This document shows, piece by piece, positions 1 through 11,519 of a stretch of 64,000 nucleotides of DNA; position 1 is the first letter of the stretch; every line of letters starts with the position of its first letter. The stretch is from Jaltomata sinuosa (lineage: Eukaryota; Streptophyta; Magnoliopsida; Solanales; Solanaceae): assembly GCA_003996215.1 (NCBI GenBank), contig QJPP01001414.1, forward strand, positions 1 through 64,000, given 5' to 3'. Under the pieces are notes generated by a model that was not told the origin of the DNA, ran no database searches, and saw only the letters and a program-made list of their open reading frames with translations. A program made the translations under genes and the position numbers.

Positions 1-1
1 T

Positions 2-367
2 TCCAGATATGGCGGTAGAGGTCCTGGCCAGTGGAGTCGGAGTTATCAGCCACAGCAGTACCAGGGTCAGTCCAGCCGACCGGTTCAGGCTTCCCTTCAG
101 ACTTTAGGTAGTACCCAGTTCGAGCAGGGTCAGGGCAGCCATCAGGGCTATAGCGGCCAGTCTTCGAGGGGTATAGTTTTTGGGGCATCAGGCCGTGGTG
201 GTCATACGGGATTTGCTGGTTCATCTCGACTGAGTAGGCCATCAGGGGCTTGTTTTACTTGTGGTGCGATGGGTCATTTTGCTAAAGATTGCCCTCAGCA
301 GGGTACAGTTCAGTTAGCCGAGCCTTTACGGGCAGTTCAGCCCCCAGCTAGAGGGGGTGGTCGTTAG
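2..367 (+). pseudogene. gag: Gag C-terminal fragment with CCHC zinc knuckle (M)
   Basis: The reading frame is open from base 2 to a TAG at 365-367. It encodes a Gly/Gln/Ser/Arg-rich stretch followed by the nucleocapsid zinc knuckle CFTCGAMGHFAKDC (CX2CX4HX4C) at 251-292. In this family the knuckle binds element RNA during packaging, and Gag normally runs on into the protease in one polyprotein. Here the TAG interrupts it. The downstream Gly/Arg-rich linker to about 440 is still readable before a frameshift. The Gag N-terminus is outside the window. Confidence 0.85.
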
Positions 368-439
368 AGTAGAGGTAGTGCTCCGCGTGGCAGAACAGGT
401 GGTAGGGATGGCGGTCGGGCAGGTGGAGGTCATCGCGAG

Positions 440-1264
440 TTTTACGCGGTCCCTAAGGAGACCAGAAACAGAGGCCTCAGATGCTGGATTAACAGTAGAT
501 TTCTGTGTGCATCACGCTGCTAATGGCTTTATTTGATCCGGATCCACTTGTTCAATGTATCCTGCCTACTTGTGCTTGTTTGGTTGGCTAGTGAGCCATT
601 ATCTGTTCCTGTTTCTGTTTCGACCCCAGTGGAGAATTCTTTAGTAGTGGATCGGATTGTGAGATCTTGTATGCTATCTATTGGAGATTCAGAGACTTGG
701 GGTGATTTGATGGTTCTTGATATGCTAGATTTTGATGTGATACTGGGCATGGACTGGTTATCCCCTCACCGTGTGGTTTTTGATTGTTATGCCAAGACCA
801 TTACCATAGTTGTGCCCGGTGTATCCCCGGTTGTGTGGCAGGGTTCTGTTAGCCATGCACCATCTGGGATCATCTCTTGTCTTCGAGCTAGGAAGTTGAT
901 TTCCCGTGGGTGTTTAGCTTATCTAGCATATGTCCGAGATGTTAGTGCTGACCCTACTTCCCCTGAGTCTGTTCCTGTGGTTAGAGACTTCCTCGATGTA
1001 TTTCCTACCGACCTGCCAGGCCTTCCACCTGAGAGAGATATTGATTTTGCTATTGAGTTAGAGCCGGGCACTAGGCCCATTTCTATTGCTCCTTACCGTA
1101 TGGCTCCTGCTGAGTTGAGGGAGCTTAAGGAGCAGCTCCAGGATCTGTTAGCTAAGGGGTTTATTAGGCCTAGTGTGTCACCTTGGGGTGCTCCTGTTCT
1201 CTTCGTGAAGAAGAAGGATGGGTCGAGCCATAGGGTATTGATATCAGGCAGCTTGAATAGGTGA
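440..1264 (+). pseudogene. pol: Aspartic protease and start of reverse transcriptase (M)
   Basis: The main open stretch is 533-1264. The protease active-site region (LFDP at about 528-539, normally followed by GST) is disrupted by a frameshift. The C-terminal protease signature DVILGMDWL is clear near 735-761. The family connector follows (FLDVFPTDLPGLPPERDIDF, about 988-1047), then the first RT block with YRMAPAELRELKEQL and the VKKKDGS motif near 1205-1225. The frame is lost after that, where the family would read a CxDYRxLN block. The protease would release Gag and the Pol enzymes from the polyprotein. It is inactive here because the catalytic segment is out of frame. Confidence 0.85.
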
Positions 1265-1283
1265 CAGTGAAGAAGGTATCCAA

Positions 1284-1783
1284 TTGCCGAGGATGAATGA
1301 TTTGTTTGACAAGCTTCAGGGTTCAGTTGTGTTTTCGATGATTGATTTGAGGTCTGGCTACCGTCAGTTGAGGATTAGGGCGGAGGACATCCCTAAGACA
1401 GCATTCAGGACACGTTATGGCCATTATGAGTTCCTGGTGATGTCTTTTGGGTTGACTAATGCCCCCGCAGCCTTTATGAACTTGATGCACAGGGTTCTTG
1501 GCCCGTATTTGGACTCATTTGTGATAGTTTTATAGACGACATCTTGGTATACTCGCGTAGTAGAGATGAGCATGAGCATCACTTGAGGGTTATACTCAAG
1601 ACTTTGAGAGATCATCGGCTTTATGCCAAGTTCTCAAAGTGTGAGTTTTTGCTTGAGTCAGTTGCATTCCTAGGGCACGTGGTGTCTAAGGATGGGATAG
1701 GGTTGATCCGGGAAAGATTTCAGCGGTTTGTGAGTGGCCTAGACCTACTACTGTTACTGAGGTTCGCAGCTTTATTGGGTTAG
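1284..1783 (+). pseudogene. pol: Reverse transcriptase palm domain, frameshifted at the catalytic motif (M)
   Basis: The first open piece (1284-1535) contains GYRQLRI, a TAFRTRYGHYEF-type block and MSFGLTNAPAAFMNLM, all standard Ty3/gypsy RT blocks. The catalytic FIDDILVYS is present in the DNA at about 1529-1556, but a one-base loss splits it: the upstream frame stops just before it and the rest resumes in the frame of 1544-1783 (HEHHLRVILKTLR, KFSKCEF, FLGHVVSKDGI). RT would copy element RNA into DNA. The lesion falls inside the aspartate motif, so no active RT could come from this copy. Confidence 0.88.
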
Positions 1784-1833
1784 ATGGTTACTACAGACGG
1801 TTCGTTGAGGGATTTTCTTCCATAGCAGCACCC

Positions 1834-2330
1834 TTGACTATGCTGACTAGGAAGGATGTTCCATTTCAGTGGTCGGATCAGTGTGAGGATAGCTTCCAGA
1901 GGCTTAAGGCCTTATTGACTTCAGCTCCAGTTTTGACTTTGCCGGTTGAGGGTCAGAGCTTCTTCGTGTATTGTGATGCTTCTGGGGTTGGTCTTGGTTG
2001 TGTGTTGATGCAGCAGGGTCGAGTAATAGCATATGCGTCGAGGCAGCTGAAGGTTCACGAGCACAACTACCCACTCATGACTTAGAGTTGGCGGCAGTAG
2101 TTTTCGCGCTCAAGATCTGGAGGCATTAACTTATATGGAGTTCCTGTTGAATATCTTCACCGATCACCGTAGTCTTCAGTATAACAGAGTCAGCGGGAGT
2201 TGAACTCGACAGGGAGATGGGTCGAGTTTCTGAAGGACATGACTCACTATTCTGTATACATCCGGGCAAGGCAAACGTGGTAAGCGGATGCCTGGTCGGA
2301 AGACAGTGAGTAGGGTAGCCTAGCTTTCTT
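1834..2330 (+). pseudogene. pol: RT thumb/connection and RNase H domain, degraded (M)
   Basis: The open piece 1834-2085 has the RT-RNase H connection (FQWSDQCEDSFQRLKALLTS) and the start of RNase H (FFVYCDASGVGLGCVLMQ, then YASRQLKVHEHNYP). Beyond 2085 the frame breaks repeatedly. The typical words LELAAVVFALKIW, FTDHRSLQY, a WVEFLKD-like block and a GKANV-like end can still be read in alternating frames to about 2330. RNase H would remove the RNA strand after first-strand synthesis. The first catalytic Asp (in CDAS) is present, but the domain is not continuous. Confidence 0.82.
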
Positions 2331-2445
2331 CAGATTTCAGAAGCGACCGTTGGCGCTTGGAACATCCAGTCTTGGCTAACCAGTTTGGTAGGCTTGACTT
2401 GTCGGATCTAAGCAGCGTTCCGCCAGTGTTGAGGTTCGTTCTACT

Positions 2446-3849
2446 TTGATTGATCAGATTCAGAGCCGTCAGTTTGAAGATCAGCAGTTGTGTGACCTTC
2501 GTGATCGGGTTGTTCAGGGTGAGACCAGTCGGGCTACTCTAGATTCAGATAGGGTTCTGAGGTATGATAGCCGCCTTTGTGTTCCGAGGGTTAGTGATTT
2601 GATTCAGTTGATACTTCGTGAGGCACATTGTACTAGATATTCCATTCACCCTGGCACAGCGAAGATATATAGAGACTTGAGGCAGCTTTACTGGTGGAGT
2701 GGTATGAAGCGGGATATAGCGGAGTTTGTATCTCGGTGCTTGAACTGTCAACAGGTTAAGTTCGAGCACATGAGACCTGGTGGTTTGATGCAGCGACTTC
2801 CCATTCCTGAGTGGAAGTGGGAGGGGATTACTATGGACTTCGTTGTTGGTTTGCCTCGTACTTCTCGTGGGTTTGATTCCATATGGGTGATTGTTGATAG
2901 GCTGACTAAGTCAGCACATTTCTTGTCGGTTCAGACTTCTTATGGTGCAGAGAGGTTAGCTCAGATCTACCTTCGTGAGATTGTTTGGTTGCACGGGGTC
3001 CCAGCTTCTATCATTTCAGACCGCGGCACTCAGTTCACATCTCAGTTCTGGAGGGCTATTCAGCAAGATTTGGGTACAGAGGTTCATCTTAGTACCGCTT
3101 TCCACCCTCAGACAGATGGCCAGTCCGAGAGGACCATTCAGATTTTGGAGGACATGCTTCGGGCCTATGTTCTTGACTTTGGAGGTTTTTGGGATCAGTT
3201 TGTTCCCTTGGCAGAGTTTGCTTATAATAACAGCTTCCATTCGAGTATCGGCATGGCACCTTTTGAGGCTTTGTATGGCAGGCGTTGCAGATCACCAGTA
3301 GGTTGGTTTGATGGTTTTAGTGCTGGGCCACAGAGCACCGATTTGCTTCGAGATTCCTTAGACCGAGTCTGAGTTATTCAGGACAGACTTCGGGCAGCTC
3401 AGAGCAGGCAGAAGAGTTATGCTGATCGTAGGTTTCGTGCCTTGGAGTTTAGTGTCGGTGACTTGGTGTTTCTCCGTGTATCACCCATGAAGGGCGTGAT
3501 GAGATTTGGTAGGCGGGGCAAGCTTAGCCCCAGGTACATTGGGCCGTTTGAGATTCTGCAGAGGGTTGGTGGCGTTGCCTATCAGTTAGCCTTACCTCCG
3601 ATGTTTTCAGCTATACATCCTGTATTTCATGTTTCGATGTCTGCTCATGTGTTGCAGTGGGATTCAGTTCAGTTGGATGAGAGTTTAGCCTTTGTTGAGG
3701 AGCCGGCAGCTATTTTGGCCAGAGATGTCAGGAGATTGAGGTCTCGAGAGATCCCGGTTGTTAAGGTTCAGTGGAGGCACCGTCCAGTCGATGAGGCTAC
3801 CTGGGAGACCGAGAGAGATATGCGGGATCAGTATCCGCAGCTATTTTAG
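2446..3849 (+). pseudogene. pol: Integrase with C-terminal chromodomain, one in-frame stop (M)
   Basis: One frame is kept over 468 codons and interrupted only by a TGA at 3370-3372. It shows the HHCC zinc-binding region (HCTRYSIHPG, then CLNCQQ), the DDE core with all three acidic residues (TMDFVVGLP, ISDRGTQF, DGQSERTIQ), the GPF-type C-terminal block (KLSPRYIGPFEIL) and a chromodomain-like tail (VVKVQWRHRP, EATWETERDM). In this family integrase inserts the cDNA and the chromodomain steers it to chromatin. This is the best preserved coding region in the window. Losing two thirds of the mutated domains elsewhere while keeping this intact DDE triad suggests M is a young insertion. Confidence 0.92.
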
Positions 3850-3895
3850 CCTTCAGGTACCCCCTTGACCTTGACTTTCGAGGACGAAAGCCTTT

Positions 3896-3910
3896 TTTAG
3901 TAGTGGATGA
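3896..3910 (+). promoter_or_regulatory. Degenerate polypurine tract next to 3' LTR (M)
   Basis: The stretch TAGTAGTGGATGA lies directly before the LTR's TG. It is in the position of the plus-strand primer and follows the family's FEDESL-like end (TTCGAGGACGAAAG at about 3877). It is less purine-pure than a functional tract. Confidence 0.5.
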
Positions 3911-6900
3911 TGTAATGACCCTTCCGGTCATTTCCACGTTTAAGTTTTGAAGTCAAGCAAATCGACAAAAGATATCGTAAGATCTTAAACAAATTTTCTG
4001 AACTTTGGGTCAAATGTATCAGGGCTTTTCTCTCAATATATAAAGAGTTAGAAGTCCCCCAAAATACCAAATCGAAGGTCTACGAGTCTAGTTTCCAATG
4101 CACAAAACCTCACGTCCAACTGATCTCGGAGTAAAGAGTTATGACTGTTTTACCGCGGATTGTCTGGCAGAAAACGGGTTGCGAACCGGGTCGCGAACCG
4201 GGTCGGGTTAAACGCGATTTAAGCCTCGACGTCACGTTTTAAAATGCCATTTCAGTTCCGAAACAGTTATAAAAAATAAGGGAGGATCCCGAGAGAATTC
4301 TTGAATATCGAAATCGTGCGTAGGCGAATTACGAGCCTAAACTTAAGAACTTTATTAGCATCGTGCGTGTATTTGAAATATTTATTTAAAAGTTGAATTG
4401 GGTAAAAATTATATTATTATTGCCTTTTCAAAATATTTTAAAGGTTTATGAAAAATATCTTTGATACGATATAAGGGTATATGTATTTATTTTATAAGGT
4501 TTTTGTACTCCGTAATATTTTAACGGAGATAGTAAATTTAGTTATGTCGAAATTTATTATTATAATATAGTGGGTTTTATTGGAAATGATTTTCTATAAA
4601 TTACGGTATATTTAAAATATTATATTTATTTTACCACGAATTTATGCAATACCCGAGTATATACTTAACGGGTCGAGTTGGTTGCCACCTCCACTTCCAC
4701 GTGGAAGTGGAGGGCTAACACAACACTATAATAAGTGAATGGTGGCATATTGAGTTGGCAGCATACACTTATGCTTTATCCAACATGCTTATTATATATA
4801 GCTGCCAAACTTTCAAAGTTTGGCAGCATTTAATTCTCTGGTAATTTTTTTTATATATTAGAAAGTGATGTTGCAGCAGTAAAGGCCACCTTCTACATAC
4901 GTATACGGAGAGAATTAGGTGGAACTAGATATATTTTGACGTTGTGTTTAATTTCGGGAAGGAAATTAATTATCTACGTCAAGTTATTCAAGTCCGAGTT
5001 CGAGTGTGATTTCATTTTGGAGTTTTTCGGAAGAGGTTCAAGCTTGTCATCGGACGACAGGTAGGTTACGGTTTATTTTCCCTAGACTCCGCATATATAG
5101 GATAAAATTGTATTAATGGGCATCCTTGGGTTGGTTTTTTAGGTTGATACCACAGACCTCGACCACTTTATTCATGTCCGCCTTCTTTTGTTCCTCCGTT
5201 GCTTGTAGTATTTGCCGATATATTTTATTTACCCTTTTGGTCCTGTGAGGCCTTGTTGACTCTGGAATATAGAAGGTGGGATTTTGGGAATGTCCGCGAG
5301 TCCCGGGCATAGAATTATCCTTCTAGGCTGGTTATGCTTGCTGAGTAGCTGTGGGCCTGTGCAGGGCCCGATAGGTTGATTGTGAGCTGCGGGGCAGCTA
5401 TTGTGTGTGATCATACCATTTCCATGCATATAAAGAGGTTTTATCCATGTTTTACTGTGGTTTTGGCTTCGGGCCTACTGGCACTGTTTTCTAAACCTTG
5501 CATGGCCCGGGGGGCCCGTTTTTGATGGAAATGAATTTGGAAATGGTTGATTTCACTTGTGGAGATTTTTGGGCAAGAAAGTAAAATTATGTTTAAAATC
5601 ATCAGTTTTATGATTATCGCTAGACTCGGCAGGGCCGGGGTGCTAGTTGAGTTTTCTTGTTACTTGAGATGATTTTTAGCCTCGGTCGGACCGAGCACCT
5701 GAGATGACTTTTGACTGTTTAGACCCGGCTACGCCCGGGCACCCTTGGAGGGGTTTTTGAGATATTTTCCTATTTATTTTAGTCCTGGACAGGGTCTGGG
5801 CATGCATATTCGAGACTTGGTCTCTATCTTGATATCGAGACTGCTTCTTGATACATGTTCTGATACTGAGTTTTAGTATGGGGTCTGGGACCTCCATGGA
5901 CCTTGCCATCCGGGCCAGGGGCTACGGGCTGCGTGTGCCGGTGGAGGGGTATACGGTGGAGTAGAGGTATACGGGCAGATTCCTTCCATGGAACCTACCT
6001 GCTGGGCCGGATCGGCGCCGGAGGAGGTACATACAGAGATACTATGGCACTTGAGATCTTCATGCATCATATCATTCATGGTTCGAGGTTCCACCCTTGT
6101 TTGCTGTTTGCTGATTGTACGCTCCGGTAGTATGGGATGCCGGAGGGTTTGTTTTCACTTGTTTGTGTTCCTCGGTTGTATGGGCGGCCGGGGGACTGTA
6201 GGTAGACTTTTGCTTTTTACTTATAGAATTGTTCTCTATTATGGATAAGTATGAGATTGGTATGATTAGTTGGGTTTGATTCATGTCTCTGAGCATGCCT
6301 ATTATTACTCTTTCTCTCTTCTTCTTACACTTGAGGTTACCGGTATACCGTCCATTTCGTAAACTTATTTTATATACACTGTTATTGCAAGGACCCCAGG
6401 TGCGTTATTTCTTACTTTCACCTGTGCCTTTGGTGTGTATATTCTGCTTGCTAGCCTCACATGTGGTTCTGTTGATTTCCCTCTGGGCTAGTTCCTGTGT
6501 ACCTTTCGTTGATTTCTGTGACTACTTGCTTCTATTCTGTCTATTACTGCGCTTTTATCTTATATGTGCCCAGTCGGCCTATGATACCTACTGGGTACCT
6601 TATGCTTCGCATTTGGTGCTCACCCCTACCCCCTGCATCTTTGGGTGCAGATCCTAGCGTTGGCCATCGCCGTTAGACCATTGTGATTCGTGCTTGGAGA
6701 TCTGTTGAAGACTACTTCAGGCTGAGGGTGAGCTCTTGGCGATCGGAGCTTAGCTTTAGTTTATCTTTTGCTTCATGTACTCTATTACCATTCAGAGACA
6801 TCTGTATATAAAGTTTTGGTTTATTTGCACTCCATGTATGTAGTTTGGCTCTATACTATGATACCAGGTCTCGGGGTTTAATTTAGTTTCCGCATATGTA

Positions 6901-7048
6901 TATACTTATATACCTGTTATCTATGTTATTCGTCTTATTCTCTTATTTGTTAGATAGTAGCCCATTACTAACTGTTCTGGGCTACAGGGATTGGTTCACC
7001 TACCGGGGGTTGTAGGTGCCATCATGACCGAGAAATCGGGTCGTGACA
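3911..7048 (+). repeat. 3' LTR of element M (3138 bp)
   Basis: The LTR begins TGTAATGACCCTTCC directly after the polypurine position and ends GGGTCGTGACA. It is collinear with the solo LTR at 26857-30152 over its length, but lacks a 107-bp block that the other copy has at 26884-26990. Short direct repeats of GCGAACCGGGTC lie near 4180-4205. A hairpin, CTGCA(8 nt)TGCAG, at 6633-6650 is shared with three other LTRs in the window. The open frames inside it are not genes. Confidence 0.92.
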
Positions 7049-7210
7049 TAAACCCTCACTCTGAAGTCCTGGCGCTAATGGAAGAACTAAAGCAACAGGC
7101 ACAGAAGCCTTGGCACCAACCGCTATCGCATTCGTCTGAGGAATTTGAGAATGAATGAACAACCGAAGTTTAAAAGTCAATAGAGCCAGGAACGCACGAT
7201 GAGGAGCCAA
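7049..7210 (-). pseudogene. gag: Start of gag, truncated by insertion of M (L)
   Basis: A minus-strand open stretch starts with MAPHRAFLALLTFKLRLFIH at 7210. It resembles the leader/Gag start of Tekay-like elements, is about 54 codons long, and is cut at the M junction. The apparent continuation to 7022 belongs to M's LTR. It sits about 125 bases downstream of the primer site on the minus strand. The true Gag start may be a later Met, so the assignment rests mainly on position. Confidence 0.45.
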
Positions 7211-7335
7211 GAAGATAAAATATTTCCTAACAATGCCCTGTAGCCTCCCGCAGGTAGGATACGGACGTCATCGTACTGATCCACGAGACTCTACTTAGAC
7301 ACTTGCTTCTGTACCACAACACCGATGAACCTAGA

Positions 7336-7347
7336 GCTCTGATACCA
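7336..7347 (-). promoter_or_regulatory. Primer binding site, initiator tRNA-Met (L)
   Basis: On the minus strand the sequence TGGTATCAGAGC lies three bases after the LTR end. This is the standard plant primer site complementary to the 3' end of initiator tRNA-Met, and it fixes the direction of element L. Confidence 0.92.
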
Positions 7348-7350
7348 AGC

Positions 7351-10300
7351 TGTCACGACCCGATTTATCAAGTCATGATGGCACCTACAATCCCCCAGTA
7401 GGCGAACCAATTCCCGTAGCCAAGAACGGTTAGTAATGGGTTACTACCTAACCAAAACACACAAGCAAGCTGAAATTAGCAGAAGCAAAACTCCAATATA
7501 AATACATAAAGGAAACTACACCAACCCCAAGACTTGGTATCAATAGTACAGAAGCTTCTAATAGGATACAAGTGCTAGTAGTAACAAAATATAACATAAA
7601 TTGCCTCCAAAAGTACAAGGAGCAACAGTACAACAGATGAGATGTAGACAAGCCCCGACCATCAGGCGCTCACCCTAGTCTTGAAGATCCAAAAGCTGCA
7701 CGAGTCTCCAACGCGATCAACGGTGAAAGCTCAGCTAATATCTGCACCAAAAAGTGCAGAAGTGTAGTATAAGCACCAAAACCACGGGTACTCAGTAGGC
7801 ATCATCGGCCGACTGAGCGCATATAAGATATAAAAGCAGTAAGTAACATATAGCAAGAAAGAAGTCACTGAAGCAATAAGCAAGGCACAAGGAGCTAGCA
7901 TAGATCATCAATAACCAAGAGCTTCAAGTAACACATGCTAGCACAAAAATACAATTACACAGAATCACCGGTGAAGGAAAGGAGAATGCATCTAGTGTCC
8001 TTGGAGAACAATTTAATTACGTAGAGAGAGAGTTGAGAAAATAGCGGTATACCGGTAACCTAAAGTAAAAGGAAAAGACGGAGAGCATTCTAACATACTC
8101 AAAATGGAATCAACAAGTATAAGGAAATCATAACACCAATCAAATCACATGATAGCATAACTAGGGAATCACCTCACAAACACAACCCTAAGATGAAATA
8201 ACTAGACCACAATAACCGAGAGATACCACTCAACTTCCAACAGGAATAGAACCAGAATCTCACACTCTGGTCAGAAGGCCACACAGAAGTGCCTCAATAA
8301 GATAGGACTCCAAATCCCTCTCAATAATCAAAAATCCCACAACCAAAGCCTCAACAGGCTAGACATCACTAATCTTTCAAGAACCGGGTGCCAAGACAAG
8401 CTCTAAGTAAAAACAGGAGTAAATATAGTCTACCTACAGTCCCAACGGCCGCCCATACAACCGAGGAACACAATCAAGTGAAAACAAAACCCTCCGTCAT
8501 CCCATACTACCAGAGCATACACTGAACACACAGCAAACAAGGGTGGAATCCAATGCATGATATGATATGATGTGAAACCTCTGTATGTACCTCCTCCGGT
8601 GCCAATCAGCCCAGCAGGCAGGTTCCATGGAAGGACTCAACCCGTATACCTCTACTCCACCGTATACCCTTCCCTCCGACACACGCAGCCCGAAGCCCCA
8701 GGTCTGGAGCGGCAAGGTCGATGGAGGTCCCCGACCCTATACTAAAAGTCAGTATCTAGACATGTCATCCGGAAGCAAGTCTAGGATCAAGATAGAGACC
8801 CAGTCTCAAGTATGCATGCCTAGAACCCGTCAAGGATTAAAGTAGTAGAAAATGCCACAAAAACCCTCCAAGGGTGCCCGGGTGTAACCGGGTCTAAAAC
8901 TGTAGCAAATCAAGTCTAGTGCTCCGCCCCGGAGAGACTAGTATCAGTAATAAAATAAAGTCTGGTGCTCTGCCCCGCAGAGATTAGTATCAGTAATAAA
9001 ATCAAGTATGGTGCTCTACCCCGCAGAGACTAGTACCAGTAATAAAATCTGTGCGAAAACATCCAAAAATTCCCTTTTCTATCAACAACAGTACCAAAAA
9101 GGGCCCCTAGGGCCATGCAAATTTAGGAAAATTGTCGGTAGTGGCTCATAGCCAAAACTATAGTAAAAGTAGTTTTCATGGATGATATGCTCATTGATGA
9201 TATGCTTTTTCATGGATGATATGCTCGCACATAAATATAAAAGTAGCCCAATGGCTCACAACAATTCCTATAAGCCCTGCACAGGCCCAATAGCAACTCA
9301 GCAGACATAACTAGCCTAAAAGGATAATCTCTATGTCCGGGACTCACGGACATTCCCAAATAGCCCTCCATCTATGTTCCAGAGTCAATACAAGGCTACA
9401 CAGGACCACAAAGGTAATATACATTACTACGTGAATACTACAAACAACATATGAAATAGACGGATGAAAGGCTGACAATGTCTGGGGTACTAACCTATAA
9501 CAACCCATCCAAAGATGCTAATTAATGCAATTATAGCCTATATACGCAGAGTCTAGATAGGGGAAAACCATAACCTAACTGTCATCCGATGACTAGCTGC
9601 GGGAACGACATCATCCAAGCTCGAACTGCTCCAGGAAGCTCTGAATCACACAAAACAACTACTTTCAACTGAAGCCCCAAAGGCGTGTCTATTAAGCCTG
9701 ACCAACCAAGGTAATGGAACAATTGCTAGAATCGACAAGGCTGCAAGAACGAGCCATAGCCAATTGATAAGGTGTTAATGTCACACTCACGACTAGCCAA
9801 CTCCAAAGCATAAAAATGAGGCCAATAACAATAACAAATGGCAGCTAAATCCAACAACAATACGTTAACCACATCTCCAAGGAGCGACGAGCTCCCGAGG
9901 CACTATTTCAAAGCGTACTTCATGTAATTCAATCCAATAACCATTGTTCATGACTCCAATACAAGTCACACAAATCCCCAGTACCTACAACATCGTAACA
10001 CCATCAACATACAACAATAACAACCCAATTTAATATGACAAAGGGGCTGCCCGGAGCCACGGATCCAAAATACCACTTCGTGGCTTAGAAATCCATAAAA
10101 CAATACTAGAACATGAAATTACGAAGGAGGGTTATAGGAGGAAGGTTACCTCGACAAAAAGATTTGAAATACCAAGCTAAACATGCTGTTATAAGGACCC
10201 ACCATGAGCTGTAACAATATACGGCAAGAAAACACGACAAACATGCCGATAACAATAGGTTCTCCTCGGAATTGATTCTAAAGCTCAAATTAAGAATGAG

Positions 10301-10980
10301 TCGAGGATTTAGAACCCTTACCTTCCGATAATCAAATGATAATACCATAAAAATATCAGTCCCACGAACTGCCTCCTTGCAGTAGCAACAAACGGAGCCA
10401 AAACGATGAGAAAACTATACCACGACGATGAGCTCGCGAAGTAGAGCAACTTCCGTTAAACTTCCGAATTGAAAGGATCAAGGTCCATCGATTATTTCTA
10501 AGGTTTATATCTGATTTTGTAAGGTTTTGGTATGTTTTTATTGGTTTAAAACGAAGGAGAAGCTGATTTATAAAGGCAAACCGACTTAGGATGTGGGCCT
10601 CACCTTGACGTGTCTGCTTGTGCAGTCTTACAAAAATGTGAATATCTCTCTATTCTGAAGTTGTATGGATGAACGGTTTAGTGCGATGGAAACTATATTC
10701 GTAGACCTTAGATTTGGTATATTGGGGGCCCACTAAATCTTTATAGATAGGGAGAAACACCCCAAGACATTTAACCCAAATTTGAAGAGAATTCTTTAAA
10801 GGAATTTACAATAACTTTTCCGATTTTTGTTTCGCAACTTGCTTGACTTCAAAACTTATCATAAGACAATTTTTCAATTACAATACCTCATAACACATCC
10901 TTATTAGTATATTAGACACTATTAGTCTTACCAAAAAGGCACGAGTTACTTTAAACCTTCCAAACGGGCGAGGTGTTACA
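7351..10980 (-). repeat. 5' LTR of element L (3630 bp)
   Basis: On the minus strand it begins TGTAACACCTCGCCC at 10980 and ends GGGTCGTGACA at 7351. Its 3' half is related to the LTRs of M, E and I (TATACCGGTAACCT, CCTCGGTTGTATGGGCGGCC and similar blocks), but its first 700 bases differ. It therefore belongs to a different subfamily. It carries three tandem 46-bp units at 8911-9048 and the shared hairpin at 7742-7759. Confidence 0.9.
8911..9048 (-). repeat. Three tandem 46-bp units inside the L LTR
   Basis: Units start at 8911, 8957 and 9003, each running from (C/A)AAGT(C/A)T(A/G)GTGCTC to AGTAATAAAAT. The related LTRs M, E and I do not show this clear triplication. Confidence 0.85.
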
Positions 10981-11251
10981 CGAGGCATTTCTTTAACTCG
11001 AACTTTCGAGTAAGGGATTCCTTTGACCAAGAACCTTGGTTTAATTCTTTGATATTACCAAGAATGTTGAAGGAAGTCAACGATTTCCAAAGTTGAAGCT
11101 CTAAAACGATGAACGGCCATAAAGAACAAACAAATGGCCCGGACACCGAACTACCGGTCCTGACAAGCCATAAATGACTTGGGCCGCTACAAGTAAGCTC
11201 TAATGGTACAAGAAAGGAGAAAACCTGTAAATAATCGGAAGGGTCATTACA
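10981..11251 (-). repeat. Element K: 5' end of a minus-strand chromovirus LTR
   Basis: On the minus strand it begins TGTAATGACCCTTCCG at 11251. It matches the first 150 or so bases of the E LTR in order, including the block around TGTAGCGGCCCAAGTCA and GTCAGGACCGGTA. It is interrupted at 10980 by element L, so only about 270 bases are visible. The remainder should lie left of the window beyond L. It is inserted in the 3' LTR of element A (flank GCTGT). Confidence 0.85.
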
Positions 11252-11482
11252 GCTGTTGCGCCTCAAATGACACAAGGGCGGTGGACCCGGGTACTTTAGT
11301 TGTGTCTTCTTCTTTTTGCTCCAATTTTCGTCCCTTATGTTCCACTTTTTCCAGATGTACGCAAAAATACGAGTCACCTGAAATATAACCAAAACATGCC
11401 ATAAGTGATCCTATATCATCATTAGAAGTCACAAAAGCATAAGAAAAGAGTTATAGATATGTGGTAAATCCACCACTTATCA
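11252..11482 (-). repeat. 3' LTR fragment of element A
   Basis: It matches the outer 230 bases of the A 5' LTR at about 18590-18813 (TTGCGCCTCAAAT, CCAAAACATGCCATAAGTGA, GGTAAATCCAC). It ends in TTATCA next to the polypurine tract. The rest of the LTR was separated by the insertion of K at 11251/11252. Confidence 0.88.
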
Positions 11483-11519
11483 ACACCCCCAACTTAAGTT
11501 CTTGCTTGTCCTCAAGCAA
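11483..11519 (-). promoter_or_regulatory. Polypurine tract and adjoining motif (A)
   Basis: The minus strand reads TTGCTTGAGGACAAGCAAGA, then AAGTTGGGGGTGTT, directly before the LTR. G-rich GGGGGTG next to the LTR border is the expected plus-strand primer. The same TTGCTTGAGGACAAG block precedes the LTRs of G and J. Confidence 0.75.

Larger units (their letters stand above)
1..7048 (+). mobile_element. Element M: 3' part of a Tekay/Del-like Ty3/gypsy chromovirus
   Basis: The order gag zinc knuckle, protease, RT, RNase H, integrase, chromodomain, 3' LTR is that of a Ty3/gypsy chromovirus. The long LTR (3138 bp, TGTAATGACC to TCGTGACA) and the C-terminal chromodomain fit the Tekay/Del clade. 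The 5' LTR and most of gag lie left of the window. The element ends at 7048 inside the gag leader of the opposite-strand element L, so M is the younger insertion. The right flank begins TAAAC, the expected target duplication, but the matching left copy is outside the window. Pol is recognisable end to end but carries two in-frame stops and several frameshifts, so M is dead but fairly recent. Confidence 0.9.
7049..10980 (-). mobile_element. Element L: 5' LTR, PBS and gag leader of a minus-strand chromovirus
   Basis: Read on the minus strand, a 3.6 kb LTR (10980 down to 7351) is followed by a methionine-tRNA primer site and about 300 bases of leader/gag start, cut off at 7048 by the insertion of M. 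This order makes the LTR a 5' LTR. The remainder of L should lie left of M, outside the window. On its outer side L interrupts LTR fragment K (flank CGAGG at 10981-10985). Confidence 0.85.

Noticed and set aside
2975..3301. Other-frame open stretches over the M integrase (also 3016-3240 and 3089-3295 on the minus strand)
   Set aside because: Shadows of the real integrase frame, without motifs.
6283..6657. 124-codon open frame with hydrophobic segments inside the M LTR, with similar frames at 29389-29589 and, on the minus strand, at 55603-55875
   Set aside because: It recurs because the LTRs are homologous. Frame ends differ between copies, and it lies in non-coding LTR sequence.
10976..11392. 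138-codon minus-strand frame
   Set aside because: It crosses the L/K and K/A junctions, so it joins unrelated LTR pieces and cannot be a gene.
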